NCBI RefSeq assembly: GCF_002179965.1
Contig: NZ_NGUQ01000035.1
Span: 186,001 to 250,000, forward strand
From: Pandoraea sp. PE-S2T-3
GTDB taxonomy: Bacteria; Pseudomonadota; Gammaproteobacteria; Burkholderiales; Burkholderiaceae
Direction of reading: 5' to 3'
DNA: 64,000 bases
The first letter of the stretch is position 1. The number at the start of each line of letters is the position of its first letter. The notes beneath the pieces were generated by a model that had not been told where the DNA came from, made no database searches, and was given only the letters and a program-made list of their open reading frames with translations. Below are positions 8,157-16,005 of this stretch, piece after piece. Both the position numbers and the translations under genes were made by a program.

Positions 8157-9482
8157 TCAAGCCGCATATCTGCCCAATTTGCCGCTCCCCTCCATCTCGG
8201 GAGCGCGCCGAATCAGGAGCAGTGAGAACGTCGAGAGAACCAGACAAAGTGTCGTGGCCACCGCTGGCGACGATCGGTCGCCAGTGGCGTGAATCAGCCA
8301 GACCGCGACCAGTTGCGTGAGGCCGCCGAAGATCGCGACACCGAAGCTGTACACCGCCCCGGTGGCCGTGGCGCGCATCGATCGCGGAAACAGTTCCGGA
8401 ATCAATGTGACCGACGGCGCGCCTTGAATGGTGTACACAAAGCTCAGCCCGACGATGATCACAAACAGACGCAAGACGCTCGGCTCACTACTGAGCCACA
8501 TGTAGGCCGGATACAAAATCCCGAGCAACACCAGACGCGAGATCAGGATCGGTTTGATGCGTCCGTAGGCGTCGGCAATCTTCCCCGCAATCGGCGACAC
8601 GACTGCGAGCACCAAGCCCGATGCCATCGCACAGGCATACGACGCCGACTCGTCGAGCTTCAGCTCCCGAATGGCGTACGTCGGCAAGAAGAAGATCAGC
8701 ATGTATGCCGTCACCACGCCGCCCATGACCAGAAGGATGCCTGCGAAGAGATTGCGTCGCTGCGTGCGCAACAGGTCGCCCAGCGGTGAATGCTCCGGCA
8801 CAGGCGCCACCTCCGACGCTTGCGGCTCCAACGCACCTAGCTGACGTCGAATGACGATGCCTGCGGGCAAAATCAACGCACCCAGCAGGAACGGCACGCG
8901 CCATCCCCACGAGTACAGCGCCTCGGGCGAGAGAAAATGAGAGAGGGCGGCCGCCATCGCCGCACCGGCGCAGATCCCCATCCCCTGACTCGCAAGCTGC
9001 CAACTCGTATAGAAGGCGCGCGCCCCTTTCGGTGCATGCTCAAGCATCACGGTCGTGGCGGGCCCGACTTCGCCGCCCGCAGAGAACCCTTGAATCAGAC
9101 GCGCCGCGACCATGATGACCGGCGCGGCAATACCGATGTCGGCATAGGTCGGCGCCAGCCCTGCCATGCAAACGCCCAGCGCCATGAGCGAGAGTGTGAG
9201 CGTCATCGCCGCGCGGCGCCCAGCCCGGTCGGCATAAATCCCGATGACGATGCCGCCGATCGGCCGCATCACGAAGCCGACACCGAACGTCGCAACGGCC
9301 GACATCAGTTGTCCGTCCGCGCTAAGGGGTGAAAAGAACAGATGGCCGATCACGATCGAAAAGAATCCGAATACCGTGAAATCGAAAAACTCCATCGCAT
9401 TGCCGATCGTCGTTGCCACCAGCAGCCGCGTGCGCGTAACGCGCGCAGGCTGGGGCACGGCAGTCTTCAGTGAATCTCTCAT
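8157..9482 (-). CDS. MFS permease, MHS (metabolite:H+ symporter) family
   Basis: A 441-residue, 12-helix permease. ATTIGNAMEFFDFTVFGFFS in helix 1 is the typical MHS opening, and MRPIGGIVIGIYADRAGRRAAM is the loop 2-3 signature; RLIQGFSAGGEVGPATTVML lies at helix 4. MHS members (ShiA, ProP, KgtP, CitA) take up organic acids and osmolytes with protons. The gene starts 24 bases after the M20 dipeptidase stop on the same strand, so the two form an operon: dipeptide hydrolysis coupled to uptake of a related compound. The divergent LysR regulator next to the dipeptidase is the likely controller. Confidence 0.88.
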   Translation of the reverse strand: MRDSLKTAVPQPARVTRTRLLVATTIGNAMEFFDFTVFGFFSIVIGHLFFSPLSADGQLMSAVATFGVGFVMRPIGGIVIGIYADRAGRRAAMTLTLSLMALGVCMAGLAPTYADIGIAAPVIMVAARLIQGFSAGGEVGPATTVMLEHAPKGARAFYTSWQLASQGMGICAGAAMAAALSHFLSPEALYSWGWRVPFLLGALILPAGIVIRRQLGALEPQASEVAPVPEHSPLGDLLRTQRRNLFAGILLVMGGVVTAYMLIFFLPTYAIRELKLDESASYACAMASGLVLAVVSPIAGKIADAYGRIKPILISRLVLLGILYPAYMWLSSEPSVLRLFVIIVGLSFVYTIQGAPSVTLIPELFPRSMRATATGAVYSFGVAIFGGLTQLVAVWLIHATGDRSSPAVATTLCLVLSTFSLLLIRRAPEMEGSGKLGRYAA

Positions 9483-9506
9483 GTCCGTCTCCTGACGTTC
9501 TTCTCG

Positions 9507-10910
9507 TTATCGTGCGTCTTGGGCATGGAACGCCGGGGTCTCATAGCGGCCCAGTTCGTCGAGCAGAAGCGACCAGCCGCGAAGCCCTTCGCCGATGGAC
9601 CGGATGCGGAAAAACTCATTCGGCGCGTGGACATCTTCGTCCGGCAGGTTGTAGCCGAACATCAGCGTTTCGATGCCCAGCATCTCCTTGAAAATCGCCG
9701 TGACCGGCACGCTCGCGCCAAGGCGCACCTGAATCGGCTCGCGGCCCGTCTCGTTGCGCAGCACCGTTTGCGTGGCAAGCACCAGCGGATGCCATGACGG
9801 CAACGACGAAGCAGGCGCACCGTTGTGCTGATGAAGAATTTCGAGCGACACCCCCTCTGGGCATTGGCGATGCAGGTGCCCCACGACGTGTGCGAGCACA
9901 TCCTTCGATTGCTGCCCCTCGACCAGCCGCACGGTAAGTTTTGCCGTCGCGACATTCGGAATGATCGTCTTGCCGCCCTGCCCGGTATAGCCGCCCCACA
10001 TCCCGTTGACATCGAGCGCAGGGCGCAGCGTCACCTGCTCACGCAGCGTGAAACCGGGCTCGCCATGATGACTCGCGGCCACGTCGCCAATGAACGCTGA
10101 CGCATCGAAGGGAAATGCCGCCGTGTCGGATTTCTGAAGCGGCGTCAGCGCCTTCGCGTCTGCGTAAAAACCGTCGACGGCGACCGCGCCATCGACATCG
10201 TGAAGCGAGCTCACCAGTCTCGCCATCTCGTGCAGCGCGTTGCGAACACAGCCGCCATAGCGGCCGGAGTGCAAGTCTTTCACCGCCGTCTGAATGCGAA
10301 ACTCCAACTGCCCGTTACCGCGTGCACCGGTGTTAATGGTCGGGACCACAGCGCTCGCGCGCCCACCGTCGGCCGACAACACAGCATCCACACTGAGCAA
10401 CTCGCGATGCCGCGTGATGATTTCCGCGAGCGTCGGACTCCCGGTCTCTTCCTCGCCCTCAAGAAAAACCTTCACGTTGACCGGGCAACCACCGGCGACC
10501 TTTAGAAATGCTGCGACAACTTCCAGCGCGATGGTCGTCGGTCCTTTCACATCGGACGCCCCCCGTGCAAACAAGCACCCATCGCGCTCGGTTGGCTCGA
10601 ACGGCGGACTCTTCCAGAGTTCGATGGGGTCTTCGGGCTGCACGTCGTAATGCCCGTAGATGAGCACCGTCGGCTTGCCCGGCGCGCCCAGCCATTCGCC
10701 ATAGACGACCGGCTCACCGCCGCCGTCCAGTTCACGAATGTTCGCGAGGCCGATGTCTTTCAAACGCGCGGCGAGGTATTGCCGCGCATGCGCCATGTGC
10801 ACGCCGAACGCCGGATCAGGGCTGACGCTGGGAATGCGCAGATAGGTCTTCAGACGCGACAGAATCGCATCGTGTTCGGCTTCAAGGAATTCCAGTACGC
10901 GCTGGACCAT
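9507..10910 (-). CDS. M20 family dipeptidase / metallopeptidase
   Basis: A zinc-dependent M20 exopeptidase of 467 residues from the ATG at 10910, chosen because GGAG precedes it by a proper distance; the open frame runs up to an ATG at 10997 without a ribosome site. Metal ligands are recognisable: YGHYDVQP (His87, Asp89), ARGASDVKG (Asp120) and LEGEEETGS (general base and ligand, residues 153-155), followed by the dimerisation lid with DLHSGRYGG and the C-terminal His region. Such enzymes cleave cytosolic dipeptides. It is co-transcribed with the MHS permease and divergent from a LysR gene across a TGTAAT-TTTG-ATTACA repeat. The specificity could also be for N-acyl or beta-linked compounds. 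Confidence 0.88.
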   Translation of the reverse strand: MVQRVLEFLEAEHDAILSRLKTYLRIPSVSPDPAFGVHMAHARQYLAARLKDIGLANIRELDGGGEPVVYGEWLGAPGKPTVLIYGHYDVQPEDPIELWKSPPFEPTERDGCLFARGASDVKGPTTIALEVVAAFLKVAGGCPVNVKVFLEGEEETGSPTLAEIITRHRELLSVDAVLSADGGRASAVVPTINTGARGNGQLEFRIQTAVKDLHSGRYGGCVRNALHEMARLVSSLHDVDGAVAVDGFYADAKALTPLQKSDTAAFPFDASAFIGDVAASHHGEPGFTLREQVTLRPALDVNGMWGGYTGQGGKTIIPNVATAKLTVRLVEGQQSKDVLAHVVGHLHRQCPEGVSLEILHQHNGAPASSLPSWHPLVLATQTVLRNETGREPIQVRLGASVPVTAIFKEMLGIETLMFGYNLPDEDVHAPNEFFRIRSIGEGLRGWSLLLDELGRYETPAFHAQDAR

Positions 10911-11003
10911 GGGTGTCTCCATCAATGAATGATCGGCTTCGCAGGCCGCTTTGTGATGAGTCATGTTAGAAACCCAAAAATCATGTGTCCAATGCATTAT
11001 TTT

Positions 11004-11019
11004 TGTAATTTTGATTACA
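11004..11019. promoter_or_regulatory. candidate LysR operator between M20 dipeptidase and lysR
   Basis: TGTAAT-TTTG-ATTACA is a perfect inverted repeat with 6-base arms in the AT-rich gap between the divergent dipeptidase and LysR genes, centred about 70 bases upstream of the LysR start. Its position and dyad fit a LysR recognition site. Confidence 0.45.
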
Positions 11020-11080
11020 TTTGCTGATACTCATTTGAGAGAATGACGCGACACATCCAGCCCTCGCACAGGAATTCGCG

Positions 11081-12007
11081 ATGAACTTGCATCACCTTGA
11101 GCACTTTCTGGCTTTAGTCGAGACGGGGTCGTTCAGCCGAGCATCGGAGGCGCTTCATCTCACGCAGCCCGCCTTGAGCCGGAGCATTCAGATGCTTGAG
11201 CAGGAACTCGGGGTAAGGCTGATCGACCGCATCGGGAAGCGCAACGAGCTCACGCCGTTTGGCGTGCTGGTGGCAGAGCGGGCGCGAAAGATCGTGTCGG
11301 ACTCGGTCGATCTGAAGCACACCGCGCAGTTGCTGGTGCAAGGCGATGGCGGAACGGTTCGTCTGGGATTGGGATCGGCGCCCAATGCGATGTTCGCCGG
11401 GCCGTTGCTGTCGTACATGTTGCGCGAGTACCCGCACGTCGGTATTTACCTTTCGACGGGCAATCCCGAAGCGCAACTGGCAGCGTTGCGCGAGCGCACG
11501 TTCGACGCCCTGCTCGTGCATTCACGGGCTATCGCGCCACAGGAGGATCTTCACGTCCAGTTACTGGGCAGCGTGCAATCGGGGTTTTTGTGCCGGCGAG
11601 GTCATCCGTTGTCCAAGCGCCGCCGGGTCGAGTTCGCGGACCTGATGCAGTACCCGGTTGTCGGGACCATGCTCAGTGACGAGATGACGCGCGAACTGGT
11701 AAAGCGCTTCGGGCCCGACGCGCATCCGGCGCGTCTGCTACGTGCGTCGTCGGACTCAGTTGCCGCGCTCATCGAGACGGTGCTCGCGACAGACGCCGTC
11801 TTCTTCGGCGTCGTCGCGGCAGCGCGCGCGTGGGTAAACAGCGGCGATGTTTCGGTCGTGCGCCTCGATCTGCCGGAGAGCGCAGACGCGCAATACGCCT
11901 TCATCACGCTGGAGGGACGTACCCAGTCGCCTGTTCTCGAGACGGTCCGCCAGTTCTGCATCGACCTTACCCGGAACAGTCAGCGCACCCAGCGCGCCAG
12001 TCGATGA
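11081..12007 (+). CDS. LysR family transcriptional regulator
   Basis: A 308-residue LysR regulator. The N-terminal helix-turn-helix is textbook (HHLEHFLALVETGSFSRASE, then LTQPALSRSIQMLEQELG, residues 3-45), followed by a periplasmic-binding-protein-like effector domain (about 95-300). It is divergent from the M20 dipeptidase/MHS permease pair, with an inverted repeat between them, so it most likely activates that pair in response to a peptide or acid. Its 3' end faces the aromatic-acid permease gene with a 62-base gap. Confidence 0.9.
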   Translation: MNLHHLEHFLALVETGSFSRASEALHLTQPALSRSIQMLEQELGVRLIDRIGKRNELTPFGVLVAERARKIVSDSVDLKHTAQLLVQGDGGTVRLGLGSAPNAMFAGPLLSYMLREYPHVGIYLSTGNPEAQLAALRERTFDALLVHSRAIAPQEDLHVQLLGSVQSGFLCRRGHPLSKRRRVEFADLMQYPVVGTMLSDEMTRELVKRFGPDAHPARLLRASSDSVAALIETVLATDAVFFGVVAAARAWVNSGDVSVVRLDLPESADAQYAFITLEGRTQSPVLETVRQFCIDLTRNSQRTQRASR

Positions 12008-12069
12008 AGATGCGAAAGCCTGTTCGCGACCCACCGATCAAGCGCTGAGCCTCGACATCGCGATCCGGC

Positions 12070-13446
12070 TCAGGCGGAGGCAGCCGTCTCCGCCGGCGCA
12101 CTCGCCGCCGCAATATCCACCGCCCTCGCCCGCCTCCCCCCCGCCAGCCAAATCCCCAGCCCCGCCAGCGCGGCCGGAATCGCCAGAATCATGAACAACC
12201 CCGCGTTGCTCCACCCTGCGGCAAGCAAGAACGCTCCGCCCAGCGACCCTGCCACCGCACCAACACGCCCGATGCCCAGCGCCCACGCCACGCCCGTCGC
12301 ACGATTGGATGTCGGGTAATACGCCGACGCAATCACGTTTGCGCAGACTTGCGAGCCGCTCACGCAGAATCCCGTCACGAAGATCCCGATTGCCAGCCAC
12401 ACAGCGTTATCAGCCACCGCCAGCGACGCCACGCACACGGCCCCCAGCAGATACGCCACCGCCACCACCTTGTACGGATGGAACCGGTCGATCAGCAGCC
12501 CCAGCACGATCGCCCCCAACACCCCGCCGCCCTGCAACAGACCGCCAAACATCGACGCCTGCTTGAGCGTCATCCCGCTACGTTCGGCCAGAATCGGCAG
12601 CCAGTTGATGAGCAGATACAGCAACAGCAGACTCATGAAGAACGCCAGCCACAGCAGCAACGTCCCCCGGCGATAGTCGCGGTGAAACAGTTGCACCACC
12701 GGTGACGCAGGCAGCCGGTCATCCGACGCCGAATACTGCTGCCCCGCCGTCACGCGATCCGGTGCCACGCGCTTCAGAATCGCCGCGATCTGGGCCTGCG
12801 TGCCGCTGCGGATCGCCAGAAACCGCACCGACTCCGGCAGCGTGAACCACAGCACCGGCACCAGCGCCAGCGGCAACAGCCCGCCAAGCGCCAGCACACC
12901 GCGCCAGCCGTAATCCGCCACCAGATACGCCGTCACCACGCCGCCCAGTGCCGAACCCAGCGAGAAGCCGCAGAACATCAGCGTGAGCAGCGTGCCCCGG
13001 CGACGCTCTGGGCTGAATTCAGACGTCAGCGTGATCGCATTGGGCATCGCACCGCCCAGACCCAGCCCCGTCAGGAAACGCAGCGCGATCAACCACGTCA
13101 CGTTCGGTGCGAGTGCCGCCGCAACACTCGCCGCACCGAACCACGCTACGGACAGCATCAACACCCGGCGGCGTCCGATACGATCGGCCATCGGTCCGCT
13201 ACAGAACGCCCCAACCATCAGGCCCAGCAATCCCGCGCTGAACAACGGCCCGAGCGACACCATCGACAACTTCCATTCCGCCCGAATATGCGGCGCAATG
13301 AAACCGATGATCGCGATGTCGAAGCCGTCCAGCGCCACGATCAGAAAACACATCACGCTGATCATGATCTGAAAGCGCGACACAGGGGCCGCGTTGATGA
13401 AGTCCCGCACGTCGACTGACGCTTGCCGGGTGTCGTGCTTGTCCAT
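12070..13446 (-). CDS. MFS permease, aromatic acid:H+ symporter (AAHS) type
   Basis: A 458-residue, 12-helix permease. LIVALDGFDIAIIGFIAPHI in helix 1 carries the DGFD/D motif diagnostic of AAHS transporters such as PcaK, BenK and MhpT, and MADRIGRRRVLM is the loop 2-3 signature; RFLTGLGLGGAMPNAITLTSE spans helix 4 and loop. It is the last gene of the minus-strand operon that starts at 19997, 69 bases after the monooxygenase stop. It most likely imports the aromatic acid that the ligase and monooxygenase process; benzoate-like, salicylate-like or pyridine carboxylates are all possible. Confidence 0.9.
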   Translation of the reverse strand: MDKHDTRQASVDVRDFINAAPVSRFQIMISVMCFLIVALDGFDIAIIGFIAPHIRAEWKLSMVSLGPLFSAGLLGLMVGAFCSGPMADRIGRRRVLMLSVAWFGAASVAAALAPNVTWLIALRFLTGLGLGGAMPNAITLTSEFSPERRRGTLLTLMFCGFSLGSALGGVVTAYLVADYGWRGVLALGGLLPLALVPVLWFTLPESVRFLAIRSGTQAQIAAILKRVAPDRVTAGQQYSASDDRLPASPVVQLFHRDYRRGTLLLWLAFFMSLLLLYLLINWLPILAERSGMTLKQASMFGGLLQGGGVLGAIVLGLLIDRFHPYKVVAVAYLLGAVCVASLAVADNAVWLAIGIFVTGFCVSGSQVCANVIASAYYPTSNRATGVAWALGIGRVGAVAGSLGGAFLLAAGWSNAGLFMILAIPAALAGLGIWLAGGRRARAVDIAAASAPAETAASA

Positions 13447-13515
13447 GAATGTCTCCTGTCCTGATGTGACGCTTTTTTGCGCCTTGTTTTGGATGGTTCG
13501 GGATTGCTCTGTCAG

Positions 13516-14664
13516 CTACGCCGCGTGCTCTCGCAGCGAAGACTTCACCGCTTCCACCTGCGCGATGAACGCCGGATCACGCTGGCGCAGATCCTCGTGA
13601 CTCACGCGTCCGGTGCGAAGCATGTAGTCGTAAGCGAAGCTCACCGGGTCGAGCTGCATGCGCTGGTCGACGGACTCGTACCAGTCCAGACTGCGTCTCG
13701 CGGCATCTTGAAAACGGTCGGACGCACCGCGTCGGCTTTGCTCGAACGCAGCAAATGCCGCAGGGACATCGCTGCGATTCGCACAAAGCGCGTCGAACAG
13801 CGCGATGGCGTCCTGCATCGCCATGCGCGTTCCCGAACCGAGCGAGAAATGCACGCTGCGCAGCGCATCGCCGAGCAACACAACATTGCCGTGCGACCAC
13901 CGGGCATTGCTGACCACGCGCGCCTGAAACCAGTTGGAACGGTTCGTGAGCAGCGCATTCCCGCCCAGATCGTCGGCAAAAATCTGCTCACAGAACGCCC
14001 GGCTCTCATCCTCGGTCGCGGTATCGAGTCCGCAGCGCTGCCACGTCTCGGGATCCACCTCCACGAGAAACGTCGAGTGCCCCGGGCTGTATTGATAAGC
14101 GTGCGCCATGAACACGCCATGGGGCGTCTGGCGGAAGATGAGCGACACCGGATGGAACAACTGCGAAGTGCCGTACCACGCGAACTTGTTGCGGCGCTCG
14201 TCGAAGCTCGGCGCGAAATGCTCCGCCATACGCGTGCGCACTTCACTGTTCACACCGTCGGCGGCGATCACGACGTCGGCGTCAGGCAACTGTGCCGGGT
14301 CCGTGATGTGGCTGTTGTACCGAACCTCCACGCCCACCTCTGCGCAGGCTTCTTGCAGCACGCGCAGCATGTCGATCCGCGACGTGCGTGAGAAGTGGTT
14401 ATTGCTCAGGCGCACAGGCACGCCCTGATGGACGATTTCCATGTAGTCGCAGCGCGTATGGTGCGCCGTGAACTTGCGGAAGAAGGCCTCGTCCGCCTCC
14501 TTCAGGAATGCGAGTGCGATGTCGGAGAAGACAACGCCCCAGCCATAAGTGGCATGCGCAGCATTGCGCTCATGGACGACGATCTCGTCCTCCGGATGGC
14601 GCTGCTTCATCAACAGCGAAAAATACAGGCCCGCCGGCCCGCCACCGATGACGGCGATTTTCAT
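13516..14664 (-). CDS. FAD monooxygenase, salicylyl-/anthraniloyl-CoA 5-hydroxylase type
   Basis: A 382-residue flavoprotein from the ATG at 14664, preceded by AAAGGAG. The N-terminus MKIAVIGGGPAGLYFSLL is the FAD-binding Rossmann motif, and YGWGVVFSD (about residues 41-49) is the hallmark of the group that includes salicylyl-CoA 5-hydroxylase and the first domain of 2-aminobenzoyl-CoA monooxygenase/reductase. The second flavin motif is GDALRSVHFSLGSGTRMAMQ rather than the usual GDAAH. The length fits the stand-alone hydroxylase; the reductase half of the anthraniloyl-CoA enzyme is absent. With the CoA/AMP ligase and thioesterase in the same operon, the likely job is NAD(P)H-dependent ring hydroxylation of a CoA-activated aromatic acid. 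The exact substrate is not shown. Confidence 0.82.
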   Translation of the reverse strand: MKIAVIGGGPAGLYFSLLMKQRHPEDEIVVHERNAAHATYGWGVVFSDIALAFLKEADEAFFRKFTAHHTRCDYMEIVHQGVPVRLSNNHFSRTSRIDMLRVLQEACAEVGVEVRYNSHITDPAQLPDADVVIAADGVNSEVRTRMAEHFAPSFDERRNKFAWYGTSQLFHPVSLIFRQTPHGVFMAHAYQYSPGHSTFLVEVDPETWQRCGLDTATEDESRAFCEQIFADDLGGNALLTNRSNWFQARVVSNARWSHGNVVLLGDALRSVHFSLGSGTRMAMQDAIALFDALCANRSDVPAAFAAFEQSRRGASDRFQDAARRSLDWYESVDQRMQLDPVSFAYDYMLRTGRVSHEDLRQRDPAFIAQVEAVKSSLREHAA

Positions 14665-14698
14665 GATGAACTCCTTTGTTCTGGGGATAGCAGTGGCG

Positions 14699-15496
14699 TC
14701 AAGCGATCCGCACGCGTGCCTTGGCATCGGCACCCGCCAGCAGCGCGCCCGCGTCGGGCACCACCGGGGCCAGCCCAAGGTGATCAAGCATCTGGCGCAC
14801 GGTACTCACGGCGGTCGATGTCACGGGCAAGCCGAGCGCGTCCTGCGCCAACTGAATCGCAGGCAGCGACGGCATTTGCACGCAGGCGGACAGCACCACC
14901 GCATCCACGTTGGCCGTGTTCAAACGCTTGACGTCGTCGAGCAGTTGCATCGGATCGCGACGTCCGACTTCCAAGTTGTCCGGAATCTCGAACGACAGCG
15001 CGTCGATCACCTCGATACCTTCGTGCTCGATGTACTCGACCACTGCCTGCGTGAGCGGCTTCATATACGGGGCCATCAGCGACACCTTGCGAGCGCCAAG
15101 CGTTTTCAGGCCAGCGACGAGCGCGCCCGCCGACGTCATCACCGCAGCTTCGCAATGGTTTTCACGCGCCACGCGGCGCAGGTCTTCCTCGACCTGCCGG
15201 TGGTAGCCGGGCCCCATCGCCATGATGGCGACCAGACACGCGGTACTCATTACGTCCACGCGGGCGTCGGCAAGCTCAGCAGCGCAGCGCAACCCTTCAC
15301 GGTTCATCGCTTCGAGCTCTTCCTTCACCACGCGATGCATACGCATACGGCTCGAATGAAACGTGAAGCGCTCCGGCAACACCTGCTCGCGTGCACGCAG
15401 CATCGCGGGGATCTCAGTCTCCATCGTGGTGTTCGAGCTGGGCACGATCTGGCCGATGCGAAAACTTTGAGAATTACGAAAATTCGTGGATGTCAT
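14699..15496 (-). CDS. maleate cis-trans isomerase-like protein (Asp/Glu racemase superfamily)
   Basis: A 265-residue member of the Asp/Glu racemase superfamily closest to maleate isomerases. IGQIVPSSNTTMETEIPAML (about residues 14-33) is the maleate-isomerase-like opening; the two catalytic cysteines appear in STACLVAI (about residue 86) and VLSACVQMPS (about 205). Maleate isomerase turns maleate into fumarate through a covalent cysteine adduct, for example at the end of nicotinate degradation. Its start overlaps the thioesterase stop by four bases, so the two genes are translationally coupled. In this operon it may finish a ring-cleavage route that releases maleate or an analogue; an arylmalonate-decarboxylase-like role is an alternative. 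Confidence 0.8.
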   Translation of the reverse strand: MTSTNFRNSQSFRIGQIVPSSNTTMETEIPAMLRAREQVLPERFTFHSSRMRMHRVVKEELEAMNREGLRCAAELADARVDVMSTACLVAIMAMGPGYHRQVEEDLRRVARENHCEAAVMTSAGALVAGLKTLGARKVSLMAPYMKPLTQAVVEYIEHEGIEVIDALSFEIPDNLEVGRRDPMQLLDDVKRLNTANVDAVVLSACVQMPSLPAIQLAQDALGLPVTSTAVSTVRQMLDHLGLAPVVPDAGALLAGADAKARVRIA

Positions 15497-16005
15497 GGGG
15501 TCGGTTCTCCCGCAAATGTGGTCGCGCCTGCCGCTTCGCAGTCCGTTCGGCAGTCCGTTCGGCAGCGCGTTTGGTATTGGTCAAGTGCCTCGCGCAAAAC
15601 GGCTGGCATCTCGATGGACTCGCGCTTGCCGCGCTGGATACAGACCGGCGTGAGCCGCGCGACGAATGCAATCTCGCCATCGGCCTTGCGCGCAGTCATC
15701 AGCAACGTGAAGGTGCGCGTGCGGATACCGTCGACTTCAACACTGATATCGAAGGTGTCGTCGGGCCAGAGCGAGCGGCGGAAATCGAATTCGAGCGCGC
15801 GGGTCGGCGTGCCAAAGCCATGGCGATCCTTCACGGCCTGCGGCGTGCCGCCGAAGAGCGACCCGTAGAACAACTCGGCAACCGAGATGACGTAGTCGGA
15901 GAACGTCGCCGTGTAGACGACGCCCGCCGGATCGCACTCGCCCCAGCGCACCCGGCGGCGCACGACGAAGGGCTGCTCGCTCAACACGTATTCGGTGCTG
16001 ATCAT
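15493..16005 (-). CDS. acyl-CoA thioesterase, 4-hydroxybenzoyl-CoA thioesterase fold
   Basis: A 170-residue hotdog-fold thioesterase. RRVRWGECDPAGVVYTATFS (about residues 16-35) is the 4HBT active-site motif with the catalytic Asp in CDPAGVVY, followed by the long helix with VAELFYGSLF and the strand region FRRSLWPDDTFDISVEV. It would release an aromatic acid from its CoA ester. It overlaps both neighbours by four bases (ligase upstream, isomerase-like protein downstream), the signature of tight stoichiometric expression. Together with the ligase and the flavin monooxygenase it reproduces the activate-hydroxylate-release logic of the salicylate-to-gentisate CoA pathway. Confidence 0.87.
   Translation of the reverse strand: MISTEYVLSEQPFVVRRRVRWGECDPAGVVYTATFSDYVISVAELFYGSLFGGTPQAVKDRHGFGTPTRALEFDFRRSLWPDDTFDISVEVDGIRTRTFTLLMTARKADGEIAFVARLTPVCIQRGKRESIEMPAVLREALDQYQTRCRTDCRTDCEAAGATTFAGEPTP

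Noticed and set aside
12045-12073. CTGAGCC-N15-GGCTCAG between convergent lysR and AAHS permease genes
   Set aside because: The spacer is long, there is no U-run and it overlaps the permease stop codon; a weak terminator at best.
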